DNA from: Desulfurococcales archaeon
Lineage (GTDB): Archaea; Thermoproteota; Thermoprotei_A; Sulfolobales; Acidilobaceae
Reading direction: 5' to 3'
Length of the DNA: 6,707 nucleotides
Assembly: GCA_027012045.1 (NCBI GenBank)
Contig: JALUZI010000174.1
Location: 1 to 6,707 of the forward strand
Position 1 is the stretch's first letter, and each line of letters begins with the position of its first letter. Under the pieces are notes generated by a model. It saw nothing but the letters and a program-made list of their open reading frames with translations, was not told where the DNA came from and made no database searches. Below are positions 1 through 5,611 of this stretch, piece by piece. The position numbers and the translations under genes are program-made.

Positions 1-57
1 TGTTGTCCTCAGATAACCGAGTATATAACTGGTTTGTGCCGGGAGTAGGCACCTATA
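1..57. other. Left-edge noncoding stretch with a small hairpin
   Basis: This short edge lies just downstream of the methyltransferase gene. It contains a perfect 5-bp inverted repeat, GTGCC at 36-40 and GGCAC at 48-52, with a 7-base loop, and a TATA-like AGTATATAAC at about 20-29. No assignable gene is visible. Plus-strand frame 1 is open from the edge to a stop at 46-48 (15 codons), and a minus-strand frame could start with GTG at 50-52 and leave the window. Both are too short to judge. The hairpin could mark a transcript end, but there is no convincing U-tract on the minus strand after it. Confidence 0.3.
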
Positions 58-789
58 CTATGCTTTTTTGCCTGTTGCTTCTATGATCATTACTCCTATC
101 ATGCGGTTCTCTACATTCACATTTTTGAAGTGCCTGTTGAAGAGTTCCCAGTACTCCCTGCCGGTTAGGTGCTTCCTGTATGTCTTGTAGAGATCAGTGT
201 AGAGTCCAGGGCTCCTGCATCCTGCTAGGAGTGAGAGTAGGGGGAAGCCTATTCTGAGGTATAGCTCTATCAGTTTGGACTTGTATTTGGACTCGGGCTT
301 GTAGAAGTCTAGTATAACTACTTTACCTGAAGGCTTCACAACTCTAGCTATCTCCCTAACAGCTTCCTCGAGGTCATACGCGTCCCTCAGGGCGAAGCTG
401 GATATAACCGCGTCCACACTATTATCCCTCAAGGGAATGGATTCAAAGACGCCTTGGAGGAAATCATATCTATACCTCGGATATTGTGACAGGTTCTTCT
501 TTTCCTCCTCTATCATTCTCTCAATGGGATCAAGCAAATAGACGAACGAGGCACCCTGCCTCAGCGCCTCCATAGCTATGTATCCTGGACCAGCGCCGGC
601 GTCTAACACTATTCTCCCTTCCACACTGGCCTTTCTAACAGCGATCCGTCTGAGCCGGGATATTTGCCCTAGACTGGTTACTTTATTGACTCGTTCATAG
701 CACCCAACCAGTCTCTCCAAGTCCTCCTTAACGGTTTCCCAGAGATCGCCTAACCCCTTCTCCGTCAATACACTCTCAACCTGACCCAT
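58..789 (-). CDS. SAM-dependent methyltransferase, UbiE/COQ5-like (class I)
   Basis: A 243-residue cytosolic class I methyltransferase with the complete Rossmann-type SAM-binding fold. Motif I (VLDAGAGPGY) is at residues 61-70 and the acidic end of strand 2 is D87 in LLDPIERM. The stretch from about 117 to 138 (SIPLRDNSVDAVISSFALRD) closely resembles the UbiE pattern of a 'P-F-D' strand followed by SFGLRN. The post-motif VKPSGKVVILDF at 151-162 is also typical. The N-terminal Y31-x-x-V-N35 element recalls the UbiE YDxxN start. UbiE enzymes methylate quinone precursors, but many archaeal relatives have other or unknown substrates, so the substrate is left open. The start is ATG; an A/T-rich element centred near 812 would put transcription start at about the ATG, so the message is probably leaderless. 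Two short hydrophobic helices near 173-190 suggest a lipid-like substrate, which is inference. Confidence 0.88.
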   Translation of the reverse strand: MGQVESVLTEKGLGDLWETVKEDLERLVGCYERVNKVTSLGQISRLRRIAVRKASVEGRIVLDAGAGPGYIAMEALRQGASFVYLLDPIERMIEEEKKNLSQYPRYRYDFLQGVFESIPLRDNSVDAVISSFALRDAYDLEEAVREIARVVKPSGKVVILDFYKPESKYKSKLIELYLRIGFPLLSLLAGCRSPGLYTDLYKTYRKHLTGREYWELFNRHFKNVNVENRMIGVMIIEATGKKA

Positions 790-859
790 AATCCGTTGAA
801 TGCGGCCATAAATAATAGATGGTTTCCCTTTACATTAACAGTAAAGTAGGGGTTAACTT
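790..859. promoter_or_regulatory. Divergent promoter region between methyltransferase and JAMM genes
   Basis: This 70-base gap separates two divergent genes. An A/T-rich element, ATAAATAATA at 808-817 (TATTATTTAT on the minus strand), lies about 23 bases from the methyltransferase ATG, which suits a leaderless minus transcript. It also lies about 26 bases upstream of position 838, which would give the plus-strand gene a 22-base leader. That leader carries a purine run GGGG at 849-852, a weak ribosome-binding site 7 bases before the GTG start. The element assignments rest on spacing only; both directions may share one TATA-like site. Confidence 0.45.
828..846. repeat. Inverted repeat CTTTAC-N7-GTAAAG
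   Basis: This is a perfect 6-bp inverted repeat (828-833 and 841-846) with a 7-base spacer. Flanking CC before and GG after extend the symmetry if two bases are skipped on the right. It lies just before the GTG of the JAMM gene, where either a dimeric regulator's operator or a leader-RNA hairpin would act. A/T-rich intergenic DNA gives such repeats by chance fairly often, so the function is unproven. Confidence 0.35.
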
Positions 860-1621
860 GTGAAAGAACAGGGTCTAACGGAGACGCTTGGAAGCCAGGT
901 TCTGGCTGTTGTTTGGGCAGTCATTGACAGGATAGAGAGAGACGCCCTAGAGTCCGATAGGGATCCCGGTGGATACGTGTTCTATAGCAGTGAGCTGAGA
1001 GACTATCTTAATGGTTTCGCTAGAGGGGTTCCTGGTAGAATAGTGGTTTACATGGCACCGTTTAACGGTGAGAGCGGAGAAGAAGTTGATATAGGCGGTA
1101 AGACGAGAATCGTTTTCGACAGGCTCGAAGGCGACGGGATGAGTTACAGGGAACTCATGAATTCTGCCTATAAGGTACCTTTTATTTATGACTCTCACCT
1201 GCTAAGGAGTTATGCGTCGAAGACTAATACCACGGGAGTCGAGTACATGTTCCTCTATTTATCCGATTCCCGCCTTGCCTACCTTGAGGGGGAACATTTC
1301 CACGTGTCGATCCCATTTATAGAATCAGCAGTCGCCAGCTTACATACGCACCCTGAATCATCATGCATGCTTTCCCACGCGGATGTTGAAAGCGGCATTG
1401 ATGCCTTGGTGAACGGGTCTATAATGACTGGCGCCGTCACATCTAGATGCGCCGTCCTGCTCAGGAGGACCGGGTTGTTGACGGAGAATGATTTCATCGA
1501 GCTCAAGAAGTTCGCAGGTTTCCTTAGGAGGAGGAATATTGACCGCCGGCTACTGGAGACACGGGTCTACGAGCTGAATAAAAAACTAGCCAATGCTATT
1601 CTAGAGGTATTATACTACTAG
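860..1621 (+). CDS. JAMM/MPN-motif putative zinc metalloprotease
   Basis: A 253-residue protein with a GTG start preceded by a weak GGGG purine run. The central part holds an exact JAMM zinc signature, H-x-H-x7-S-x2-D, in HTHPESSCMLSHAD (H162, H164, S172, D175). It follows a hydrophobic strand (SAVASL), as in Mov34/MPN/Pad1 folds. JAMM enzymes hydrolyse isopeptide or peptide bonds, for example removing ubiquitin-like SAMP proteins in archaea. The catalytic Glu that precedes the motif is not obvious: E128 (GVEYMFLYL) is the best candidate, 34 residues before H162. That is somewhat closer than in the classic enzymes. Residues 1-110 are not recognisable as any domain, and the C-terminal 215-250 stretch is a basic helix pair. 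There are no signal peptide or membrane segments, so it is probably cytosolic. The gene ends convergently with apgM, overlapping it by a few bases. Protease activity and substrate are inference; the metal site is seen directly. Confidence 0.75.
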   Translation: MKEQGLTETLGSQVLAVVWAVIDRIERDALESDRDPGGYVFYSSELRDYLNGFARGVPGRIVVYMAPFNGESGEEVDIGGKTRIVFDRLEGDGMSYRELMNSAYKVPFIYDSHLLRSYASKTNTTGVEYMFLYLSDSRLAYLEGEHFHVSIPFIESAVASLHTHPESSCMLSHADVESGIDALVNGSIMTGAVTSRCAVLLRRTGLLTENDFIELKKFAGFLRRRNIDRRLLETRVYELNKKLANAILEVLYY

Positions 1622-2907
1622 CCTATCTCCATTAGTTTCAGCGCGGTTCCAATGATCCTGTATCCACCGTCCAATACTCCTAGAGAACCTTTGCCGCACT
1701 CTACCTCGTCAAACTTCACAGGTCTATCCCCAGTTTTCCCTGGGACTCTAATACTAAGCGGGACAGGGTCATCGCTATGGGCTTTCAGGTACCATGGGGT
1801 TGAGTGATCTGATGTTATTATAACAGCTATTTCAGGCCCGGTTAAACGGTCTAGGATGCTTCCGAAGAAGTATTCGTCTATAAGTTCTACTGACTCCTTC
1901 TTAGCCTCGAAGTCACCGTCGTGCCCCGGCTCATCAGGCCCTTTCAAGTGTACGTAAACAGCGTCATAATCCTCTAGTCCCTTGACTAGAAGTTCAGCCT
2001 CTTCCCTCAGCAACGTCTTCTTATCCTTCCCCTCGACCTCTACTGGGATAACACCTATTCCAGCAGCCCTCGCGATTCCTCTTTCAACCGGCATCTCAAC
2101 GATGGCTCCCCACCTCATCCCGGTAAAGCTGGTTATAGGTGGAACGGGAGGAGCCCTGTCTCCAGCGTCTCTAGAAAGTATAGCGTTCGCCGGAAGTAGC
2201 CCTCTAGACTCGCGTTCCCTGTTAACCGGGTGATCGCGGAGTATGTCTATTGCCTTGATAGTGAACTCATTTACCAGTTCCGCGGCTTTCCTGGCCTCGG
2301 GGGTATCATCCATTGGCTCGGCTTTTCTTAGTTTTGGCTCGAATTTTTCGAGGGCAATCGATATCAACCCTTTCCTCCCATAAGCGGGGTCGGTGTTTGT
2401 GATTCTCCCACTGAGCCTCTCCGTTTTATGTCCTACTATAAGGACCCCGCGATGACCTATCGTAGCTTTAAATCGCGCATAACCGTTCCCTCCGTCTAGT
2501 TCTAGGTTATCAACAGCCTCTGCTAGAATATGGGCTTCTCTGCTTGACAGGTTTCTACCCACTCTCCTATCTATTATTTCGAGCGTATCAGGATTTATGG
2601 TGGCGAAATTAGCCCTCAGCGCTACTTCGTATCCGTCTTTCAGTGAGAGCCCTGCTCCAAGCGCTTCCAGCGGCCCTCTCCCTGTATAGTATTTTTCAGG
2701 GTTGTATCCTAGAAGCGACATTGTTGCTGCATCGCTTTCCGGTGCAACTCCTTTTCCCACAGTGTAAACTAGTCCGCAATACGAGTCCGAGGCAACTCTG
2801 TCTATGTTGGGCTTATAAGCCTCTGATAAAACCCTTCTTGGGGCATTTAACCCGTCAGGGGCGCCGTCGAGAACTATGTAGGCGAGCTTTACAGTCAAGG
2901 GGTTCAC
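1618..2907 (-). CDS. apgM: 2,3-bisphosphoglycerate-independent phosphoglycerate mutase, archaeal ApgM type
   Basis: Interconverts 3-phosphoglycerate and 2-phosphoglycerate in glycolysis/gluconeogenesis in the cytosol. At 429 residues it has the usual archaeal ApgM length (roughly 400-430). Alkaline-phosphatase-superfamily metal ligands are all visible: D14 in IVLDGAPD, the phosphoserine nucleophile S58 in APESDAATMS, D325 and H329 in KGPDEPGHDGD, D367 and H368 in ITSDHSTP, and H377 in AHSDDPVP. The family's LLGYNP and YTGRGPLEA signatures follow the serine. The listed start is GTG, one base after the stop of the upstream gene, so the two are cotranscribed. A GGTGA Shine-Dalgarno-like sequence overlaps that GTG and lies 5 bases before an in-frame TTG at 2896-2898. 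Initiation at that TTG would give 426 residues beginning (M)TVKLAYIVLDG, and is at least as likely. The gene ends convergently within a few bases of the JAMM gene. Confidence 0.95.
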   Translation of the reverse strand: MNPLTVKLAYIVLDGAPDGLNAPRRVLSEAYKPNIDRVASDSYCGLVYTVGKGVAPESDAATMSLLGYNPEKYYTGRGPLEALGAGLSLKDGYEVALRANFATINPDTLEIIDRRVGRNLSSREAHILAEAVDNLELDGGNGYARFKATIGHRGVLIVGHKTERLSGRITNTDPAYGRKGLISIALEKFEPKLRKAEPMDDTPEARKAAELVNEFTIKAIDILRDHPVNRERESRGLLPANAILSRDAGDRAPPVPPITSFTGMRWGAIVEMPVERGIARAAGIGVIPVEVEGKDKKTLLREEAELLVKGLEDYDAVYVHLKGPDEPGHDGDFEAKKESVELIDEYFFGSILDRLTGPEIAVIITSDHSTPWYLKAHSDDPVPLSIRVPGKTGDRPVKFDEVECGKGSLGVLDGGYRIIGTALKLMEIG

Positions 2908-2908
2908 C

Positions 2909-3316
2909 TTAGTCTAGATTGTATCTTTTCACATATAATTTGAGTTTATCCGCTACGAGCCTAGGGATCCAAGAGTACCTGGGGTCTCCATGGGTCTTTC
3001 TTATTTTGAGTTTTCTGTAAACCGCCCTGTAGACAGGCTCCATTCTTGTATCGTATACTATTATTTCACCTGAAACATGGTTTCTAAGGTTCTTGACGAG
3101 CCGGACAGTTACTAGATACTCATTCCTACCTATGCCTGGCACAGCCAGTTTTCTGGCTTCGCCCTTCGAATAAGTTTTGCACTCTTCACAGGGTTCCCCT
3201 ACAGATAACTCCCTGATCTCGCCCTCGTCATTCACGATGAAAGCCATCTTCCTAGATGCATGTTTACCCGTTCTTGACTTAGTTAACTCGGCTACAACAT
3301 CCAATAGGCGATGCAC
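2909..3316 (-). CDS. Conserved-looking hypothetical protein with one CxxC pair
   Basis: A 135-residue basic protein that I do not recognise. A single CxxC (C43-E-E-C46, in EPCEECKTY) sits in a loop between an N-terminal helix plus beta hairpin and a second beta-rich part (about 66-105). A C-terminal basic helix (about 116-133) follows the motif GDPRYSWIP. Two cysteines alone could give half a zinc site, a dimeric site or a disulfide. The lysine/arginine content suggests nucleic-acid binding, which is only inference. The start is GTG with no clear separate ribosome-binding site; a TATTAA element on the minus strand near 3341-3347 would place transcription start at about the GTG, so the message may be leaderless. 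An in-frame TTG at 3302-3304 is an alternative. It is first in a two-gene unit with apgM, one base apart, although no metabolic link is evident. Confidence 0.8.
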   Translation of the reverse strand: MHRLLDVVAELTKSRTGKHASRKMAFIVNDEGEIRELSVGEPCEECKTYSKGEARKLAVPGIGRNEYLVTVRLVKNLRNHVSGEIIVYDTRMEPVYRAVYRKLKIRKTHGDPRYSWIPRLVADKLKLYVKRYNLD

Positions 3317-3360
3317 CTTTAGGATACTATTACATAAGCAGTTAATAGTTCTCTCCCCTT

Positions 3361-3413
3361 CCTATATGAAAACCGTCGAGAAAAGGCTAGGGACGGATAG
3401 CCTGTTTAGGGGG
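3361..3413 (+). promoter_or_regulatory. Promoter and ribosome-binding site of the geranylgeranyl-reductase-like gene
   Basis: A TATA-like CTATATGA at 3362-3369 lies in otherwise mixed sequence. Archaeal spacing of about 25 bases would start transcription near 3391, giving a leader of about 30 bases. That leader carries AGGGGG at 3408-3413, a good Shine-Dalgarno-like purine run 7 bases before the ATG at 3421. The ribosome-binding site is well placed; the TATA call is from spacing. Confidence 0.5.
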
Positions 3414-3420
3414 CGAAGAA

Positions 3421-4512
3421 ATGGATAGTGTTGTCATAGCGGGGCTGGGGATAGCCGGTTCAAGGCTAGCCGGTCTTCTCGCCGCTTCAGGCTTTGAAGT
3501 CACGGCCTACGACCCGGACCCGTTATACCGGAAGCCTTGCGGTGAGGCGGTCCCTGTAAACGATTACACAGAATCAATAGTTAGGAAATACACTAAGGTA
3601 AAAGCGATGGTCGATTCGTTTAAAGTCATAGTAGATGGGGTCACAGTCTATGACGAAAACATAGGTAAACCTGTATGGTTCATCATAGACAAATCCCTTC
3701 TGGTCCAAAACCTAAGGTCGGAAGCACAGGATAATGGTGCCCAGTTTATATGGGGTAAAATTAACGCCACAGAAACAAACAGGCCCAGCTCTAATGACAG
3801 CGTATTAGTCGATGCCCGGGGACCTTTCTCCCCAGGGCAAGGTAGAGTGATACCGGTGTATCGGGTAGTATATAAACCTAAAATCGACTGGCCTATGAAT
3901 GAAGTGTTGATAGAGTTCGATTCAAAGAGAATGGGTTTCTACTGGATATTCCCGAGTGACTCCAGTAATAGACTCGTCAACGCTGGAGGAGGGTTCTATG
4001 GGCTATCAAAGCAATGCAACCTGCCCATGATGGTAAAAGAATACATCAAGAGGAGAACAGGTGTTGAAGAAGTGAAACTTCAGGGAGCGTCGCTGATCCG
4101 TATAAAACCCAAGATAGATTTATTCGACCGTGAGAACCGTGTTATGAAAATAGGCGAGTCAGCCGGGTTCTTAATGTCTATAACAGGTGAAGGAATACGG
4201 CCTGCATTGCTCAGCGCCGACTTGTTGGCTGACTCTTTTAAAAAGCATGGTAGCGATTTTATCTCACTAACAGGTCACTACGCCAAGGGTGTCTCGCCTC
4301 TAGTGAGGGAAACAGTGCTCTCTACTAAACTATTCGAGATTGTGGAGAAGCAGCCTGTAAACAAGAGGTTCAACGTGCTTGCAAGCGTCCCCCGAGGGTT
4401 CTGGAGAAGGTATTTCCAAGCAAAGCTGAGTTTAAATGGTGTCATACTATCTGCATTAAAAGAGCCCGGTAGGGCTTGGAGGCTATTGCCGTTTATAGCT
4501 AAATTGTTCTAA
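3421..4512 (+). CDS. FAD-dependent geranylgeranyl-reductase-family oxidoreductase
   Basis: A 363-residue flavoprotein of the geranylgeranyl reductase/digeranylgeranylglycerophospholipid reductase family, which uses FADH2 to saturate isoprenoid double bonds. An N-terminal dinucleotide fold is plain: GLGIAGSRLA (8-17) with the second acidic residue at D31-P-D33. The family's KPCGEAVP motif follows at 38-45. A VDARG strand (130-134) closes the FAD domain. The substrate-cavity signature appears as YWIFP (174-178), and the second FAD motif as GESAGFLMSITGEGI (245-259) with a Glu where Asp is usual. At 363 residues it is somewhat shorter than typical archaeal DGGGPL reductases (about 390-450), so it may be a paralogue acting on another prenyl chain such as polyprenol or a quinone tail. 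It is probably membrane-associated at most, with no clear membrane helix. Its ATG has an AGGGGG ribosome-binding site. The last 14 bases overlap the convergent gene downstream. Confidence 0.85.
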   Translation: MDSVVIAGLGIAGSRLAGLLAASGFEVTAYDPDPLYRKPCGEAVPVNDYTESIVRKYTKVKAMVDSFKVIVDGVTVYDENIGKPVWFIIDKSLLVQNLRSEAQDNGAQFIWGKINATETNRPSSNDSVLVDARGPFSPGQGRVIPVYRVVYKPKIDWPMNEVLIEFDSKRMGFYWIFPSDSSNRLVNAGGGFYGLSKQCNLPMMVKEYIKRRTGVEEVKLQGASLIRIKPKIDLFDRENRVMKIGESAGFLMSITGEGIRPALLSADLLADSFKKHGSDFISLTGHYAKGVSPLVRETVLSTKLFEIVEKQPVNKRFNVLASVPRGFWRRYFQAKLSLNGVILSALKEPGRAWRLLPFIAKLF

Positions 4513-5062
4513 TAGAGTTGAGCTTCTTCAAGATCACCTCTGGATCAGACGTTCTACCCTTTATCACTATCTCGTACTGAAACATGTTCTTCTCAACCTT
4601 AATGGTAACCTTAGAGTTATGCAGTTTTAACTCGATACCGCCGTCAGTTTTATCAACACGGTATCCATTGTTCTTCAACAGTCTAATTAGATCATCCAAG
4701 CTAGCCTTATTCTCGTAGAACCTTTCCTCTAAGCTAGATAACCGTCTCTCTATAGCCGATACAACTCCTGGGTAATCACTGTATTCTTTTTTCGCCGCCT
4801 CCAGTATATCCTTTATAACCCACAAGGCCTTCTGGTTTCTAGCTAGCATTACGACATCGTCGAAATCGCCGCTTAACAGGAAATCCTCCAGCTTAGACGG
4901 GTCTCCGTCTATACTGGAAAACCCGTACTTAACCTCCATCCTTCCCAGTGTTTCTCTCAGGTCATCCACGAGGCTGGCTGGTAGCTTGTCAGAGTTCTCC
5001 GCCAGAATATGGTTAACTATATTTCTTAGGAAGTCCTTTCTACCCATAGTTTCAACACCCAT
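4499..5062 (-). CDS. Unrecognised helical protein with a small beta-rich C-terminal part
   Basis: A 187-residue soluble, charged protein that I cannot assign to a family. Residues about 6-130 read as a run of amphipathic helices, including a likely coiled stretch at 100-118 (VVSAIERRLSSLEERFYEN). Residues about 132-170 alternate hydrophobic and charged residues like a three- or four-stranded sheet (YRVDKTDGGIELKLHN, then TIKVEKNMFQYEIVIKG). A short helix ends the protein. The layout resembles a small helical scaffold with an appended beta domain. The ATG at 5062 lacks a ribosome-binding site. An internal ATG at 5045-5047 (residue 6) is preceded 8 bases earlier by GGGTG, so the real start may be MGRKDFLRN. 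The 3' end overlaps the reductase gene by 14 bases, convergently. There are no cysteines, signal peptide or membrane segment. Confidence 0.75.
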   Translation of the reverse strand: MGVETMGRKDFLRNIVNHILAENSDKLPASLVDDLRETLGRMEVKYGFSSIDGDPSKLEDFLLSGDFDDVVMLARNQKALWVIKDILEAAKKEYSDYPGVVSAIERRLSSLEERFYENKASLDDLIRLLKNNGYRVDKTDGGIELKLHNSKVTIKVEKNMFQYEIVIKGRTSDPEVILKKLNSIRTI

Positions 5063-5135
5063 GATCTGCTACCTATGCTTAATGAAAGAACGGTTTAGGG
5101 TTTTAATGGTTGGATACATGTGGCTGCAGTATTGG

Positions 5136-5453
5136 CTAGAAGGGCTCTATGTCTCTATCCTTGTATGAGAGTGCTTCTGCTATTATAGTGTCCCCTCTCA
5201 CCTTCTTTATCCTAGCCTCGATGATCTCTCCCACTGTGGCGTTTCCCAGTACCACAACGTTATACCCCCGGTATTTGCCTAGCCCCCTCTCCTTTTCGTC
5301 GACATCCATTATTTCTATCTTAATTGTATCACCGGGTCTCGGCCGGTTTTTTGTGGTGTTATCCTTGGGCCTTGGCATGTTAGGATATATGCTTAGACGT
5401 TTAATGTCTCGGGACGAGATATTGCTTCCTTTTTTGTATCTATCCTTCACCAT
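5136..5453 (-). CDS. TRAM-domain RNA-binding protein
   Basis: A 105-residue protein whose C-terminal half (about 38-96) is a TRAM domain, a small beta-barrel that binds RNA. Key positions fit the family: RPGDTIKIEI at 38-47, the glycine-rich turn RGLGKYRGYNVVV at 56-68, then GNATVGEIIEARIKKV at 70-85 and a closing TIIAEAL. Stand-alone archaeal TRAM proteins are thought to act as RNA chaperones, analogous to bacterial cold-shock proteins; the precise RNA targets here are unknown. Most such proteins are about 60-75 residues, so the N-terminal 37 residues, basic and low-complexity (KDRYKKGSN), are an extension. Starting instead at the ATG at 5376-5378 (MPRPKDN) would give a normal-sized 80-residue protein. 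Neither start has a strong ribosome-binding site. It is transcribed away from the neighbouring C/D sRNA candidate. Confidence 0.88.
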   Translation of the reverse strand: MVKDRYKKGSNISSRDIKRLSIYPNMPRPKDNTTKNRPRPGDTIKIEIMDVDEKERGLGKYRGYNVVVLGNATVGEIIEARIKKVRGDTIIAEALSYKDRDIEPF

Positions 5454-5494
5454 GGATCTTAACCCTGTACTGGTTCCACTATCAACAGCTGGTG

Positions 5495-5510
5495 AGGAAG
5501 ATTATATATG
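5495..5510. promoter_or_regulatory. TATA element between TRAM gene and sRNA, possibly bidirectional
   Basis: A purine-rich GAGGAAG (5494-5500), a reasonable BRE, directly precedes ATTATATATG (5501-5510). On the plus strand this would start transcription around 5530-5534, a few bases before the closing stem of the C/D sRNA candidate, which is the expected geometry. Read on the minus strand the element is CATATATAAT and would start a transcript near 5480, giving the TRAM ATG at 5453 a leader of about 26 bases. The minus-strand BRE side is weaker. Confidence 0.55.
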
Positions 5511-5538
5511 TTTACAAGAACCAAAATTCCATTATCGC

Positions 5539-5598
5539 GCCGCATGATGAGTATATGGCGCCGGCTGACTGGTGATTGGGCTGAGCTACTCTGACGGC
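5539..5598 (+). ncRNA. Box C/D guide sRNA candidate, D guide against tRNA D-arm
   Basis: The C box ATGATGA (5544-5550) matches RUGAUGA exactly. D' is CTGA at 5565-5568, C' is a degenerate GTGATTG at 5572-5578, and D is CTGA at 5591-5594. The D'-C' spacer is 3 bases, and C to D spans 51 bases, normal for archaeal sRNAs. The closing stem GCCG (5539-5542) pairs with CGGC (5595-5598), leaving exactly the one base plus the first two C-box bases as the 3-base kink-turn bulge. The D guide (5579-5590, GGCTGAGCTACT) is complementary to AGTAGCTCAGCC, the conserved tRNA stretch from position 6 to 17; the N+5 rule points to G10. The D' guide (5551-5564) predicts a target ending in CCGGCGCCAT-like sequence that I could not place. 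Such sRNAs act with L7Ae, Nop5 and fibrillarin. It overlaps no convincing coding frame; the coding start of the glycosyltransferase is just downstream, so the two may share a transcript. Confidence 0.75.
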
Positions 5599-5611
5599 CA
5601 TGTAAGCGTTA

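Noticed and set aside
36..69. A plus-strand intrinsic terminator (hairpin 36-52 followed by T6 at 64-69)
   Set aside because: The T-run is the antisense of lysine codons at the end of the methyltransferase and is 11 bases from the hairpin; no plus-strand gene upstream can be confirmed.
947..1506. Minus-strand open frames inside the JAMM gene (947-1198 and 1279-1506)
   Set aside because: They are shadows of the coding frame that carries the exact zinc motif.
1982..2912. Plus-strand open frames inside apgM (1982-2233 and 2643-2912)
   Set aside because: Both are antisense to conserved apgM codons and show no recognisable protein features.
3366..3428. A 20-codon upstream reading frame (begins MKTVEK) ending inside the reductase start (ATGGATAG)
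   Set aside because: Its ATG lies within the likely TATA element, it has no ribosome-binding site, and the reductase has its own good one; chance overlap is the simpler reading.
5149..5547. A plus-strand open frame of 132 codons across the TRAM gene
   Set aside because: It is antisense to the well-supported TRAM domain and its protein is a serine/leucine-rich composition artefact that also runs into the sRNA.
5581..5584. An extra CTGA inside the D guide as an alternative D box
   Set aside because: It would leave a guide of only two bases after C' and does not fit the closing stem; the CTGA at 5591-5594 does.
5535..5605. A tRNA gene or tRNA remnant on the minus strand, because it contains AGTAGCTCAGCC
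   Set aside because: Only the 12-13 base D-arm stretch matches. There is no D-loop GG, anticodon arm, T-loop or acceptor pairing, whereas the C/D boxes and stem explain the segment fully.
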